Below, piece by piece: positions 1-5,683 of a DNA stretch of 7,293 nucleotides (positions are counted from its first letter, which is position 1; every line of letters starts with the position of its first letter). This DNA is from an uncultured Veillonellaceae bacterium (GTDB lineage: Bacteria > Bacillota > Negativicutes > Veillonellales > Negativicoccaceae). The stretch is from positions 1 to 7,293 of the forward strand of contig CABTYA010000051.1 in assembly GCA_902488965.1 (NCBI GenBank). Direction: 5' to 3'. The notes under the pieces are model-generated. The model was not told where the DNA came from. It ran no database searches and saw only the letters and a program-made list of their open reading frames with translations. Position numbers and translations under genes: made by a program.

Positions 1-759
1 CATACATGGGTCGTGTGGCTGGTCATTTGGGCGGCTGCGTGGTGTACGGCATGGGCGGCGCCGTCCGCGCCGGCATCCGATCCGTATCCCGCGCTCCGCG
101 GTGATATTTATACGCAAGATTTTGTCGGCGTATTGTCACCGGCGACCGCCGAGCGGCTGGACCGACTGGGCGCGGCACTGGAGCGCAAGAGCGGTGCGCA
201 GATCGTCGTGGCGGTTATGCCGGCCGCACCGAATGACGATATCGCGACCTACGCGACGTCGCTGTATCGACATTGGCAAATCGGCGACAAGGAAAAAAAC
301 AACGGCGTCCTGCTGTTGGTGATTCCGGCGACGAATCAAGTCCGTGTCGAGGTCGGCTACGGTCTGGAAGGCGCACTCAATGACGCCAAGGTCGGCGCGA
401 TGCTCGATCGGTATTTTGTACCGGCGGCGCGCCAGGGAAATCTTGAACTCGCCTGCCGGCAGATGTATGAAGCGCTGCTGGTGCAGACGATGAGAGAATA
501 CGGCCTGACGGCGGACGATCTGGCGGCGGACGATCTGGCGGCGCCCGGCGGGGCGGCGGCTTCGCCCGAGTGGGACTGGACGACGGTATTGTGGGTGTTG
601 CTCGGGTTGGTGGTCATCGGGTTGGATCTGATGTTCAATGCGGGCCGCTTGACGCGGGTATTGATTTATGCATTGCTGAACAGTCGCGGTGGGGGCGGAG
701 GCTCTCGCGGCGGCGGGGGCGGCAGTTCGGGCGGCGGCGGTGCCGGCCGATCGTGGTAA
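1..759 (+). CDS. TPM-domain (YgcG-like) exported membrane-anchored protein, first paralog, 5'-truncated
   Basis: The frame is open to the left window edge, so the true start probably lies upstream. The first possible in-window start is the GTG at 13, with no ribosome binding site visible before it. Residue numbers count from that GTG. A hydrophobic, Trp/Ala-rich signal-peptide-like stretch (1-16) ends in AWAA. A TPM domain (Psb32/TLP18.3 and YgcG family) follows at about 34-160, with the diagnostic KNNGVLLLV (95-103) and VEVGYGLEGAL (112-122). One membrane segment lies near 190-208. The C terminus is a glycine-rich tail ending GGGGAGRSW, a tail style typical of bacterial YgcG proteins. The protein is probably exported, with the TPM domain outside the cytoplasmic membrane and the C terminus acting as anchor. 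TPM proteins are described as phosphatase-like or membrane-repair factors, but the bacterial role is not settled. The next gene is a paralog. A lemA gene often precedes such genes, but that region is outside the window. Confidence 0.88.
   Translation, partial: HTWVVWLVIWAAAWCTAWAAPSAPASDPYPALRGDIYTQDFVGVLSPATAERLDRLGAALERKSGAQIVVAVMPAAPNDDIATYATSLYRHWQIGDKEKNNGVLLLVIPATNQVRVEVGYGLEGALNDAKVGAMLDRYFVPAARQGNLELACRQMYEALLVQTMREYGLTADDLAADDLAAPGGAAASPEWDWTTVLWVLLGLVVIGLDLMFNAGRLTRVLIYALLNSRGGGGGSRGGGGGSSGGGGAGRSW
511..540 (+). repeat. Perfect 15-bp tandem duplication inside the first TPM gene
   Basis: The unit gcggacgatctggcg occurs twice head to tail (511-525 and 526-540). It is a multiple of three, so the frame is kept and the peptide ADDLA appears twice, between the TPM domain and the membrane segment. 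The second TPM paralog lacks it. Replication slippage in a linker is the simplest explanation. Confidence 0.95.
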
Positions 760-763
760 TATG

Positions 764-791
764 GCGGATCGCTTCGGGCGGTCCGCTTTTT
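764..791 (+). terminator. Intrinsic terminator or attenuator between the two TPM genes
   Basis: A 9-bp GC-rich stem (764-772 with 778-786, one G-T wobble at 769/781) closes a 5-nt TTCGG loop and is followed directly by five T residues (787-791). It begins 4 nt after the first TPM stop codon and ends 4 nt before the Shine-Dalgarno of the second. No separate promoter is visible between the genes. It may therefore act as a partial terminator that lowers expression of the second gene, or as a stabilising 3' end for the first. The T-run is short, so leaky termination is plausible. Confidence 0.65.
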
Positions 792-807
792 GACTGGAGG
801 CGGCGCG

Positions 808-1554
808 GTGAAGATAATCCGACAGTGGATAATGCTGTGGGCGGTGCTGTGTTGGGCATTGACCGGTACGGCGGCGGCTGTGACGTATCCCGCTCCGCAA
901 ACGGAGACGCTGTTCGTACAGGATACGGTCGGGGTACTGGCGCCCGAGACGGCGACCGCGCTCAACGCCGTCGGCTTGCGCCTGCGCGAAGCGACGGGGG
1001 CGGAGGCGGTCGTCGCCGTGGTGGACGACTTGCAGGGAGAAAGCGTCGAGGCGTATGCGACAGGTCTCTTTCGTGCTTGGGGAATCGGCGATCGCGAGAA
1101 AAACAACGGCGTCTTGCTGCTGGTCGTACCGTCGGCGCGACAAGTGCGCATTGAAGTCGGCTACGGTCTGGAAGGGGCACTCAACGATGCCAAAACGGGC
1201 GCCATACTGGATCGGGAGTTCGTGCCGCCCATGCAAGACGGCGATCCGGATGCGGCGGTCGTGCGGACCTATCGGGCACTGTGTACGGAAGTGGCGCACG
1301 AATACGGGGAGGATACCGTCGCACTGTTCGGGACCGAGGCGCTGCGAACCAAGCCGGCGCGGGAAGACGATCCGCTGACGACGGCGTTTATCTGCGCGGT
1401 GATTTTGCTCATGCTGTATCGTTCGCGCGGCGGCGGCAGCGGCCGCGGCGGAGGCGGATCGCGAGGCGGCGGACGCGGGTTCGGCGGACGGTCGGGCGGC
1501 GGCGGTTTCGGCGGCGGCAGCTCGGGCGGCGGCGGGGCCGGACGCAGCTGGTGA
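808..1554 (+). CDS. TPM-domain (YgcG-like) exported membrane-anchored protein, second paralog
   Basis: This is a complete 248-residue protein. I chose the GTG at 808 because GGAGG (796-800) sits 7 nt ahead of it. It also begins a proper signal peptide: KIIRQ, then a hydrophobic core, then TAAA with likely cleavage near residue 24. The TTG at 790 lies in the T-run of the hairpin and has no ribosome binding site. The TPM domain spans about 37-165, with KNNGVLLLVV (98-107) and IEVGYGLEGAL (115-125). A membrane segment lies at about 190-204. The arginine/glycine-rich tail (206-248) ends GGGGAGRSW, the same nine residues as the upstream gene. The TPM cores of the two genes are closely similar in DNA and protein, so they look like a tandem duplication that has diverged in the N terminus and linker. 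The role is presumably at the cell envelope; the exact biochemistry is unknown. Confidence 0.9.
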   Translation: MKIIRQWIMLWAVLCWALTGTAAAVTYPAPQTETLFVQDTVGVLAPETATALNAVGLRLREATGAEAVVAVVDDLQGESVEAYATGLFRAWGIGDREKNNGVLLLVVPSARQVRIEVGYGLEGALNDAKTGAILDREFVPPMQDGDPDAAVVRTYRALCTEVAHEYGEDTVALFGTEALRTKPAREDDPLTTAFICAVILLMLYRSRGGGSGRGGGGSRGGGRGFGGRSGGGGFGGGSSGGGGAGRSW

Positions 1555-1578
1555 GAAGGGCGATGACAAGCCGTTATA

Positions 1579-1607
1579 TTGACAAAAGCGATGGCGGCCG
1601 ATATAAT
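1579..1607 (+). promoter_or_regulatory. Consensus sigma-70/sigma-A promoter of yceD-rpmF
   Basis: TTGACA (1579-1584) and TATAAT (1602-1607) are separated by exactly 17 nt, a full match to the housekeeping consensus in both boxes and spacing. The expected start of transcription is near 1614. That leaves a leader of only about 13 nt, with the Shine-Dalgarno at 1617-1620. The site lies wholly between the second TPM stop codon (1554) and the yceD start. Confidence 0.9.
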
Positions 1608-1626
1608 AAGAAAGTCGAGGTACAAG

Positions 1627-2118
1627 ATGAAACTGCAGATAAGTGAGGTCACAGCACCGGGAGAAGCGGTCGCTTTTCACGGGAGTATTGACACGACGGC
1701 CTGGCAATCCGAGCCTGAGGGCGAAGCATTGCTGGAACCGCCGCGGATCGAAGGCACGCACCTTCGGGACGGTCGGTATGTGTATGTCGACGGCACGTTG
1801 CATGTATACGGGCGGTATACATGCACTCGTTGTTTAGACGAAACGCAGTGCCGACGGACGTTTCCGTTTGCGGAAGTCTATGCCGAAGGCGACGACCCCG
1901 AGGCTTTGCCGTATGACGGCAGCAGTATCGATTTGGACGCACTCGCGCGTGATATATTAATTATGGCGGAGGGCGACCGGGTATTGTGCCGGGAAGATTG
2001 CAACGGACTGTGTCCGGGGTGCGGTGTGAATTTGAATCAGGAAAGTTGTCAATGCATGCCGGAGGAAGTACCTCCTCAGTGGGCGGCATTGCGCGAATTG
2101 TTGACCACGAAACAGTAG
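1627..2118 (+). CDS. yceD: YceD family (DUF177) protein, 23S rRNA accumulation factor
   Basis: This 163-residue protein starts at ATG 1627, 6 nt after GAGG (1617-1620). The in-frame TTG at 1579 is rejected because it is the first base of the promoter -35 box and would lie upstream of the transcript. The protein fits the DUF177/YceD family. The N-terminal half is largely polar. A CTRC motif is at 66-69. The conserved C-terminal cysteine cluster is C121, C125, C129, C132, C141 and C143, containing GLCPGCGVNLN (127-137), and it probably binds a metal such as zinc. YceD proteins are linked to normal 23S rRNA levels; in many bacteria and in plants yceD sits next to or is co-expressed with rpmF. 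That pairing is present here, with rpmF starting 17 nt downstream. The family assignment is firm; the molecular mechanism is not known from sequence. Confidence 0.93.
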   Translation: MKLQISEVTAPGEAVAFHGSIDTTAWQSEPEGEALLEPPRIEGTHLRDGRYVYVDGTLHVYGRYTCTRCLDETQCRRTFPFAEVYAEGDDPEALPYDGSSIDLDALARDILIMAEGDRVLCREDCNGLCPGCGVNLNQESCQCMPEEVPPQWAALRELLTTKQ

Positions 2119-2135
2119 ATGGGAGGTGCGTTACC

Positions 2136-2312
2136 ATGGCAGTACCGAAGAGAAAAATGTCGAAAAGCCGGCGTGATCGTCGTCGTGCGAATTGGAAGTT
2201 GACGGTACCGGGCTTGCAGGAATGCCCGCAATGTCACGAAATGATTATGCCGCATCGGGTGTGCTCGTATTGCGGCGCATACAAGGGCAAAACCGTCATC
2301 AATGTCGGATAA
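2136..2312 (+). CDS. rpmF: 50S ribosomal protein L32
   Basis: This is a 58-residue, highly basic protein beginning MAVPKRKMSKSRRDRRR, the signature start of bacterial L32 (bL32). Two CxxC pairs, C30/C33 and C43/C46, make this the zinc-binding (C+) form. GGGAGG (2121-2126) lies 9 nt before ATG 2136. An in-frame ATG far upstream (1986) is rejected because it would run through yceD in another frame and add a nonsense N terminus. The gene is co-transcribed with yceD from the strong promoter at 1579 and is closed by the terminator at 2324. In many Firmicutes the fatty-acid genes plsX or fapR follow rpmF; here they do not. Confidence 0.97.
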   Translation: MAVPKRKMSKSRRDRRRANWKLTVPGLQECPQCHEMIMPHRVCSYCGAYKGKTVINVG

Positions 2313-2323
2313 TGACGGCAAGC

Positions 2324-2358
2324 AAAAAGGAGACGGCGGTAGCCGGTCTCCTTTTTTT
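2324..2358. terminator. Bidirectional intrinsic terminator between rpmF and the TPR lipoprotein gene
   Basis: An A-run (2324-2328) is followed by the stem GGAGAC (2329-2334) / GTCTCC (2346-2351). An inner GGC/GCC extension closes a GGTA loop, and a run of seven T follows (2352-2358). Read on the plus strand it ends yceD-rpmF. On the minus strand the hairpin is followed by five T, and it starts 9 nt after the lipoprotein stop codon, so it can serve both convergent genes. Confidence 0.9.
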
Positions 2359-2366
2359 CTTGTCGA

Positions 2367-2972
2367 TTACTCGCCCACGATGGTTTGAAAGCGCGGCAAC
2401 TCGCGCATGGCGGCAAAATGTTCCTGCGTGCGGGCGGCGTCGGCCGTCGCAGGGTCGGCCTTGACGGCCTGTTCGAGATAATCCAGGGCGGGATCCGTTT
2501 CGCCGCGGTCGGTGTAAATCGTCGCCAGACCATACAGGCTCCACGGATGCTTCGGCTGCGCGGCAAGGACGATGCGAAATTCGTCGGCGGCGCGGTCGAG
2601 ATGTCCCTGCAGTTTGTGATGAATGGCGCAGTTGTAATGGACGGCGATGCTGTCGGGGGCGATGGCAAGCGCACGCGACAGGTAGGATTCGCCTTCCGCA
2701 TAGCGTCCTTCGAGCGAGAGCAGCAGGCCTTTGTCGGCCAGCGCGTGGAAGTTGTTTTCGTCCGCTTCGATGGCACGGTCATAGGCGGCGAGCGCTTCGT
2801 CGTTACGGCCGGCTTGGGCGGCGGTAACTCCGCGGTGCCAGGCGTCCATGGATACGGTGCGAATCGCGACAGTGGCGGGCGGTCGGTTGGCCTGTTGCGT
2901 CGCGGGCGGCGCGTCGCAGCCTGACAGGATGCCGACCAGCGTCGCCAAGAGCAGTATGGATAAACGGTTCAT
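2367..2972 (-). CDS. TPR-repeat lipoprotein
   Basis: This is a complete 201-residue protein. The start is ATG at 2972-2970, preceded by a perfect AAGGAGG (2986-2980) with a 7-nt spacer. Longer in-frame versions lie upstream of the predicted promoter and are rejected. The N terminus MNRLSILLLATLVGILSGC is a lipoprotein signal peptide with lipobox LSGC and lipidation expected at C19. Residue +2 is Asp, which in E. coli-type sorting would favour the inner membrane, although that rule is not proven for this group. About four tetratricopeptide repeats follow (roughly 42-75, 76-108, 109-142, 143-176) with typical W/L/G/Y/A/P spacing, for example the YDRAIEADEN and LSRALAIAPDS repeat ends. TPR lipoproteins usually act as protein-binding scaffolds at the envelope. 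The partner cannot be named; the neighbours (rpmF convergent, nhaA divergent) give no clue. Confidence 0.88.
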   Translation of the reverse strand: MNRLSILLLATLVGILSGCDAPPATQQANRPPATVAIRTVSMDAWHRGVTAAQAGRNDEALAAYDRAIEADENNFHALADKGLLLSLEGRYAEGESYLSRALAIAPDSIAVHYNCAIHHKLQGHLDRAADEFRIVLAAQPKHPWSLYGLATIYTDRGETDPALDYLEQAVKADPATADAARTQEHFAAMRELPRFQTIVGE

Positions 2973-2993
2973 GATGATACCTCCTTGCCTACC

Positions 2994-3022
2994 AGTATAC
3001 GAGGTCGCACGGGCGGCGGCAA
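2994..3022 (-). promoter_or_regulatory. Probable promoter of the TPR lipoprotein gene
   Basis: On the minus strand, TATACT (2999-2994, 5 of 6 consensus) lies 17 nt downstream of TTGCCG (3022-3017, 4 of 6). Transcription would begin near 2987, directly at the Shine-Dalgarno. This gives an extremely short leader, as for yceD. The -10 overlaps the palindrome GTATAC (2995-3000). Confidence 0.6.
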
Positions 3023-3075
3023 GCCGCTTTCGGAGGTACACGAAAGAGAAGAGATGAGATGAGAGGAGTGAAGCA
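3013..3075 (+). promoter_or_regulatory. Structured, purine-rich leader of nhaA
   Basis: The 103-nt gap between the divergent lipoprotein gene and nhaA holds no convincing plus-strand promoter. It contains a short hairpin (GCGG 3016-3019 / CCGC 3024-3027). It also contains an inverted repeat TTTCG (3028-3032) / CGAAA (3041-3045) whose loop carries a Shine-Dalgarno-like GGAGGT (3032-3037). Then come four purine pentads (GAGAA, GAGAT, GAGAT, GAGAG; 3046-3065), the last forming the real ribosome binding site. A regulatory role is possible but unproven, and no known riboswitch class is recognisable. Confidence 0.35.
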
Positions 3076-4254
3076 ATGGCAAACAACGCACAATTTGACG
3101 GAGAAGTAGTGGAATCGGGCGTGCAGGGCGGTCTGATTTTGATGGCGGCATCATTTTTAGGTGTGGTCATCGCCAATACCCCGTGGGCGGCGGACTATTT
3201 TGCATTTTGGGAATGGAAGGTCGCCGGCCTGAGTATGTTGCACTGGGTCAACGACTTGTTGATGACGATCTTTTTCTTGCAGGTGGGACTGGAAATCAAG
3301 CGGGAAATTAAAATCGGCGAGCTGAACAAGCCGTCACAGCGTTTGCTTCCGGGCCTAGCGGCGTTTTTCGGTTTGGCGGTGCCGGCGTTGATTTATATCG
3401 GTTGCAACTGGGTCACGCCGGTGACGCTGCGCGGCTGGGCGATTCCGGCCGCGACCGATATTGCCTTTACCTTGGGCGTAGTGGCGTTGCTCGGAAGGCG
3501 CGTGCCGGCTTCGCTCAAAATCTTCGTGACGGCGCTGGCGATAATTGACGATCTGTTGGCGGTCCTCATCATCGCGTTCTTTTATTCGAGCGGGTTGGCC
3601 TGGGCGTATCTCGCCGTCGCGACGGTCGTGTTTGTCATTTTACTAGGGATGGACCAGCGGCGGGTGGTGCGTCCCTGGCCGTATATCATCTTGGGGGCGG
3701 TACTGTGGTTTTGCATGCTGCGTTCGGGGATTCATGCGACGCTGGCGGGGGTACTCCTGGCGATGACGATTCCGCTCAAAGGAACGACATCGGACGGTGT
3801 CGAAAAAACGCCGCTGACCGATTGGGAACATATCTTGACGATCCCGGTCACTTATTTCATCCTGCCGTTGTTCGGATTTGCGAATGCGGGTGTCAGCTTT
3901 GCGGGCATGTCGGCGGATATGCTCGCGGATCCGATTGTTATCGGTGTTGCGGCGGGTCTTTTCATCGGCAAGCCGATCGGTATTTTTTCGACCGTCTATA
4001 TTCTCATCCGGGCAGGCTGGGCCAAGATGCCCAAAGGCGCGACGTGGGGTCAGCTTTGGGGCGTGGCCATGCTCTGCGGGATCGGGTTTACGATGAGTTT
4101 ATTCATTACGATGCTGGCATTCGGCGTACCGCAGTGGCAGGACCATGCGAAGATCGGCGTCTTTGCCGGTTCGATTCTTTCCGGTGTGTGCGGGTATCTG
4201 TGGTTGCGCTACGGTACGCGGTCGCAGGCACCGGCACGGACGTCCGCATCTTGA
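3076..4254 (+). CDS. nhaA: Na+/H+ antiporter NhaA
   Basis: This is a 392-residue polytopic inner-membrane protein, close to the length of E. coli NhaA (388). It exchanges internal Na+ (or Li+) for external protons, keeping cytoplasmic pH and sodium in range. Family hallmarks are visible: the segment FFLQVGLEIKRE (66-77), ATDIAFTLGV (126-135) with D128 matching the E. coli D133 region, and ALAIIDDLLAV (153-163) with the paired ion-binding aspartates D158/D159. IGKPIGI (297-303) carries the lysine K299 that corresponds to E. coli K300. Hydrophobic segments run throughout, and a large soluble domain is absent. The start ATG 3076 follows GAGAGGAG (3061-3068) with a 7-nt spacer. All key residues are present, so the transporter should be functional. 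It is divergent from the lipoprotein gene. No terminator is seen before tyrS, so some read-through into tyrS is possible. Confidence 0.97.
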   Translation: MANNAQFDGEVVESGVQGGLILMAASFLGVVIANTPWAADYFAFWEWKVAGLSMLHWVNDLLMTIFFLQVGLEIKREIKIGELNKPSQRLLPGLAAFFGLAVPALIYIGCNWVTPVTLRGWAIPAATDIAFTLGVVALLGRRVPASLKIFVTALAIIDDLLAVLIIAFFYSSGLAWAYLAVATVVFVILLGMDQRRVVRPWPYIILGAVLWFCMLRSGIHATLAGVLLAMTIPLKGTTSDGVEKTPLTDWEHILTIPVTYFILPLFGFANAGVSFAGMSADMLADPIVIGVAAGLFIGKPIGIFSTVYILIRAGWAKMPKGATWGQLWGVAMLCGIGFTMSLFITMLAFGVPQWQDHAKIGVFAGSILSGVCGYLWLRYGTRSQAPARTSAS

Positions 4255-4275
4255 CGGGCAAAATACGTGCCAGTG

Positions 4276-4284
4276 TGGTATAAT
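4276..4284 (+). promoter_or_regulatory. Extended -10 promoter of tyrS
   Basis: TGG-TATAAT (4276-4284) combines a perfect -10 with the TGn extension. No good -35 exists at 17 nt. TTGACG (4251-4256), which overlaps the nhaA stop codon, is 22 nt away and too far for normal spacing. Transcription would begin near 4291, giving a leader of about 26 nt. The element is half of a 6-bp inverted repeat, TGGTAT (4276-4281) / ATACCA (4287-4292). Confidence 0.65.
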
Positions 4285-4316
4285 ACATACCAATATCAAT
4301 CGGAGGAGGAAACGAT

Positions 4317-5519
4317 ATGCGTACAATCGATGAGCAGTTGGCGCAGTTGGAATACGGCACGGCGGAAATTTTGCCGGCGGGAGAATTGCGTCGCAAGTTG
4401 GAACGCGCCGCCAAGGAGCAGCGGCCGCTGCGGGTGAAGCTCGGCCTCGATCCGTCCGCTCCCGATATTCATTTGGGACATACGGTCGTGTTGCGCAAAC
4501 TCAAGCAGTTTCAAGATATGGGACACCAGATCGTGTTGATTATCGGGGATTTCACGGGGCGCATCGGTGACCCGTCCGGTAAGAGCGTCGCGCGCAAGCC
4601 GCTCTCGGAAGAGCAGGTCATGGCGAATGCGCGGACGTATGAGGCGCAGCTCTTTAAGATTTTGGACAAGGACAAAACGGAATTGCATTTCAACAGTGAA
4701 TGGCTTGGCAAGATGGATTTTGCCGACGTGCTGGCACTGGCGTCGAAATATACCGTTGCCCGTATGCTCGAGCGCGATGATTTCCACAAGCGGATGCAAG
4801 AAGAGCGGCCGATTTCCATTCATGAATTCATGTACCCGCTGATGCAGGGCTATGATTCGATTGCTACCGATGCGGATATCGAGTTCGGCGGCACGGACCA
4901 GACGTTCAACTTGATTGTCGGTCGGCATTTGCAAAGCGAATCGGGTAAAGAGCCGCAAGCGGTTATTACGATGCCGCTGCTGGAAGGGCTTGACGGCGTG
5001 CAAAAGATGAGCAAGTCGCTCGGCAACTATATCGGTATCGACGAAGATCCGGTCGAAATGTTCGGCAAGTCGATGTCGATTCCCGATGCGCTCATGATGC
5101 GTTACTACATGCTGGTGACGGATGTACCGGTCGACGAGCAGAAGAAGATCGAAGCGGGACTGGCGGACGGCAGCCTGCATCCGCGTGATGCCAAGATGCG
5201 GTTGGCGTGGGAGATTGTCAATCTCTATCATGGCGCGGCGGCGGCCGATGACGCGCAAGCGGAATTCGTCCGCGTCTTCCAACAGGGCGACCTGCCGACG
5301 GATATGGAGACGCTTCGTGTTCCCTCCGGGGAGGTTTGGCTCCCGCAATTGCTGCAGGACGCCGGAATGGCATCGAGCAACAGCGACGCCAAGCGCTCGA
5401 TTGCGCAAGGCGCGGTACGCGTGAACGGCGAAAAAGTCGGCGAGGAAAATTATACATTTGCCGACGGCGACGTGCTTCAAGTGGGCAAACGCAAGTACAA
5501 GCGAATCACACTCGGCTGA
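4317..5519 (+). CDS. tyrS: Tyrosine-tRNA ligase, type 2 (KMSKS class)
   Basis: This 400-residue class I aminoacyl-tRNA synthetase charges tRNA-Tyr with tyrosine using ATP, in the cytoplasm as a dimer. The class I signatures are complete: HLGH (52-55), the HIGH motif, and KMSKS (230-234). The substrate-pocket segments MYPLMQGYDS (172-181) and GGTDQTFN (191-198) are also clear. An S4-type RNA-binding domain occupies about 340-400. KMSKS, rather than the KFGKS/T found in E. coli TyrS, together with the GDFTGRIGDPSGKS block (77-90), puts it in the type 2 group that also contains Bacillus TyrZ. The start ATG 4317 has GGAGGAGG (4302-4309) 7 nt ahead. The 62-nt gap after nhaA is too short for a T-box leader, so tRNA-sensing antitermination is absent here, unlike many Firmicutes tyrS genes. 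A strong terminator follows. Confidence 0.97.
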   Translation: MRTIDEQLAQLEYGTAEILPAGELRRKLERAAKEQRPLRVKLGLDPSAPDIHLGHTVVLRKLKQFQDMGHQIVLIIGDFTGRIGDPSGKSVARKPLSEEQVMANARTYEAQLFKILDKDKTELHFNSEWLGKMDFADVLALASKYTVARMLERDDFHKRMQEERPISIHEFMYPLMQGYDSIATDADIEFGGTDQTFNLIVGRHLQSESGKEPQAVITMPLLEGLDGVQKMSKSLGNYIGIDEDPVEMFGKSMSIPDALMMRYYMLVTDVPVDEQKKIEAGLADGSLHPRDAKMRLAWEIVNLYHGAAAADDAQAEFVRVFQQGDLPTDMETLRVPSGEVWLPQLLQDAGMASSNSDAKRSIAQGAVRVNGEKVGEENYTFADGDVLQVGKRKYKRITLG

Positions 5520-5523
5520 CAGT

Positions 5524-5554
5524 AAAAAGCGACAACTTCGGTTGTTGCTTTTTT
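5524..5554 (+). terminator. Intrinsic terminator of tyrS with a UUCG tetraloop
   Basis: A 13-bp stem (5524-5536 with 5541-5553, one G-T wobble at 5531/5546) encloses the very stable C(TTCG)G tetraloop and ends in six T (5549-5554). It begins 5 nt after the tyrS stop codon. The A-run on the left arm pairs with most of the T-run, as is common in Firmicutes terminators. Confidence 0.95.
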
Positions 5555-5591
5555 GATGCGGAAAAGACACCCGGGATTTTCTTAAACAGTC

Positions 5592-5618
5592 TTGACACGG
5601 GAAGAAATAGAATATACT
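5592..5618 (+). promoter_or_regulatory. Promoter of the PEP synthase gene
   Basis: TTGACA (5592-5597) is a perfect -35 box. Two overlapping -10 candidates exist: TATACT (5613-5618, 5 of 6 consensus, 15-nt spacer) and TACTAT (5615-5620, 4 of 6, 17-nt spacer). Transcription would start around 5625-5627, giving a leader of roughly 57-59 nt. The short optimal spacing or the weaker box could leave room for control by a factor bound at the overlapping palindrome. Confidence 0.75.
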
Positions 5619-5645
5619 ATATAGGTGAGTTAGCCATATAGTATA
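5613..5645. promoter_or_regulatory. Operator-like perfect inverted repeat over the ppsA -10 box and start site
   Basis: TATACTATAT (5613-5622) and ATATAGTATA (5636-5645) are perfect 10-bp inverted copies separated by 13 nt, with centres 23 bp apart, about two helical turns. The left arm contains the -10 box and the right arm lies about 10-20 nt past the expected start. A dimeric repressor bound here would block RNA polymerase. Because the left arm is probably not transcribed, a DNA operator is more likely than an RNA hairpin. The binding protein is not identifiable from this window. Confidence 0.6.
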
Positions 5646-5683
5646 CCATGAACGAAGGATGGAGTATCCGAAGGAGGATCGCA

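Noticed and set aside
682..756. Glycine-codon repeats at the end of the first TPM gene (and 1426-1551 in the second) as a possible DNA repeat element
   Set aside because: These are in-frame GGC/GGT codon runs that encode the glycine-rich tail common in YgcG-like proteins; they need no separate explanation.
1574..1606. Inverted repeat TTATAT (1574-1579) / ATATAA (1601-1606) around the yceD promoter
   Set aside because: The arms are only 6 bp of A/T and one of them is part of the -10 box, so this is likely to occur by chance.
136..1803. A 555-codon minus-strand open frame opposite both TPM genes and the start of yceD
   Set aside because: It is antisense to two clear TPM genes and crosses the consensus promoter. 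Its translation is low-complexity Arg/Ala/Pro-rich sequence from the glycine repeats, with no recognisable domain. Long antisense frames are expected in GC-rich genes.
5657..5669. Small hairpin GGAT/ATCC just before the ppsA ribosome binding site
   Set aside because: A 4-bp stem with a 5-nt loop is too weak to claim a regulatory role without conservation data.
5648..5683. Upstream in-frame ATG at 5648 as the start of ppsA
   Set aside because: No Shine-Dalgarno precedes it, while the ATG at 5684 has a perfect AAGGAGG at proper distance; the extra 12 residues do not resemble the family N terminus.
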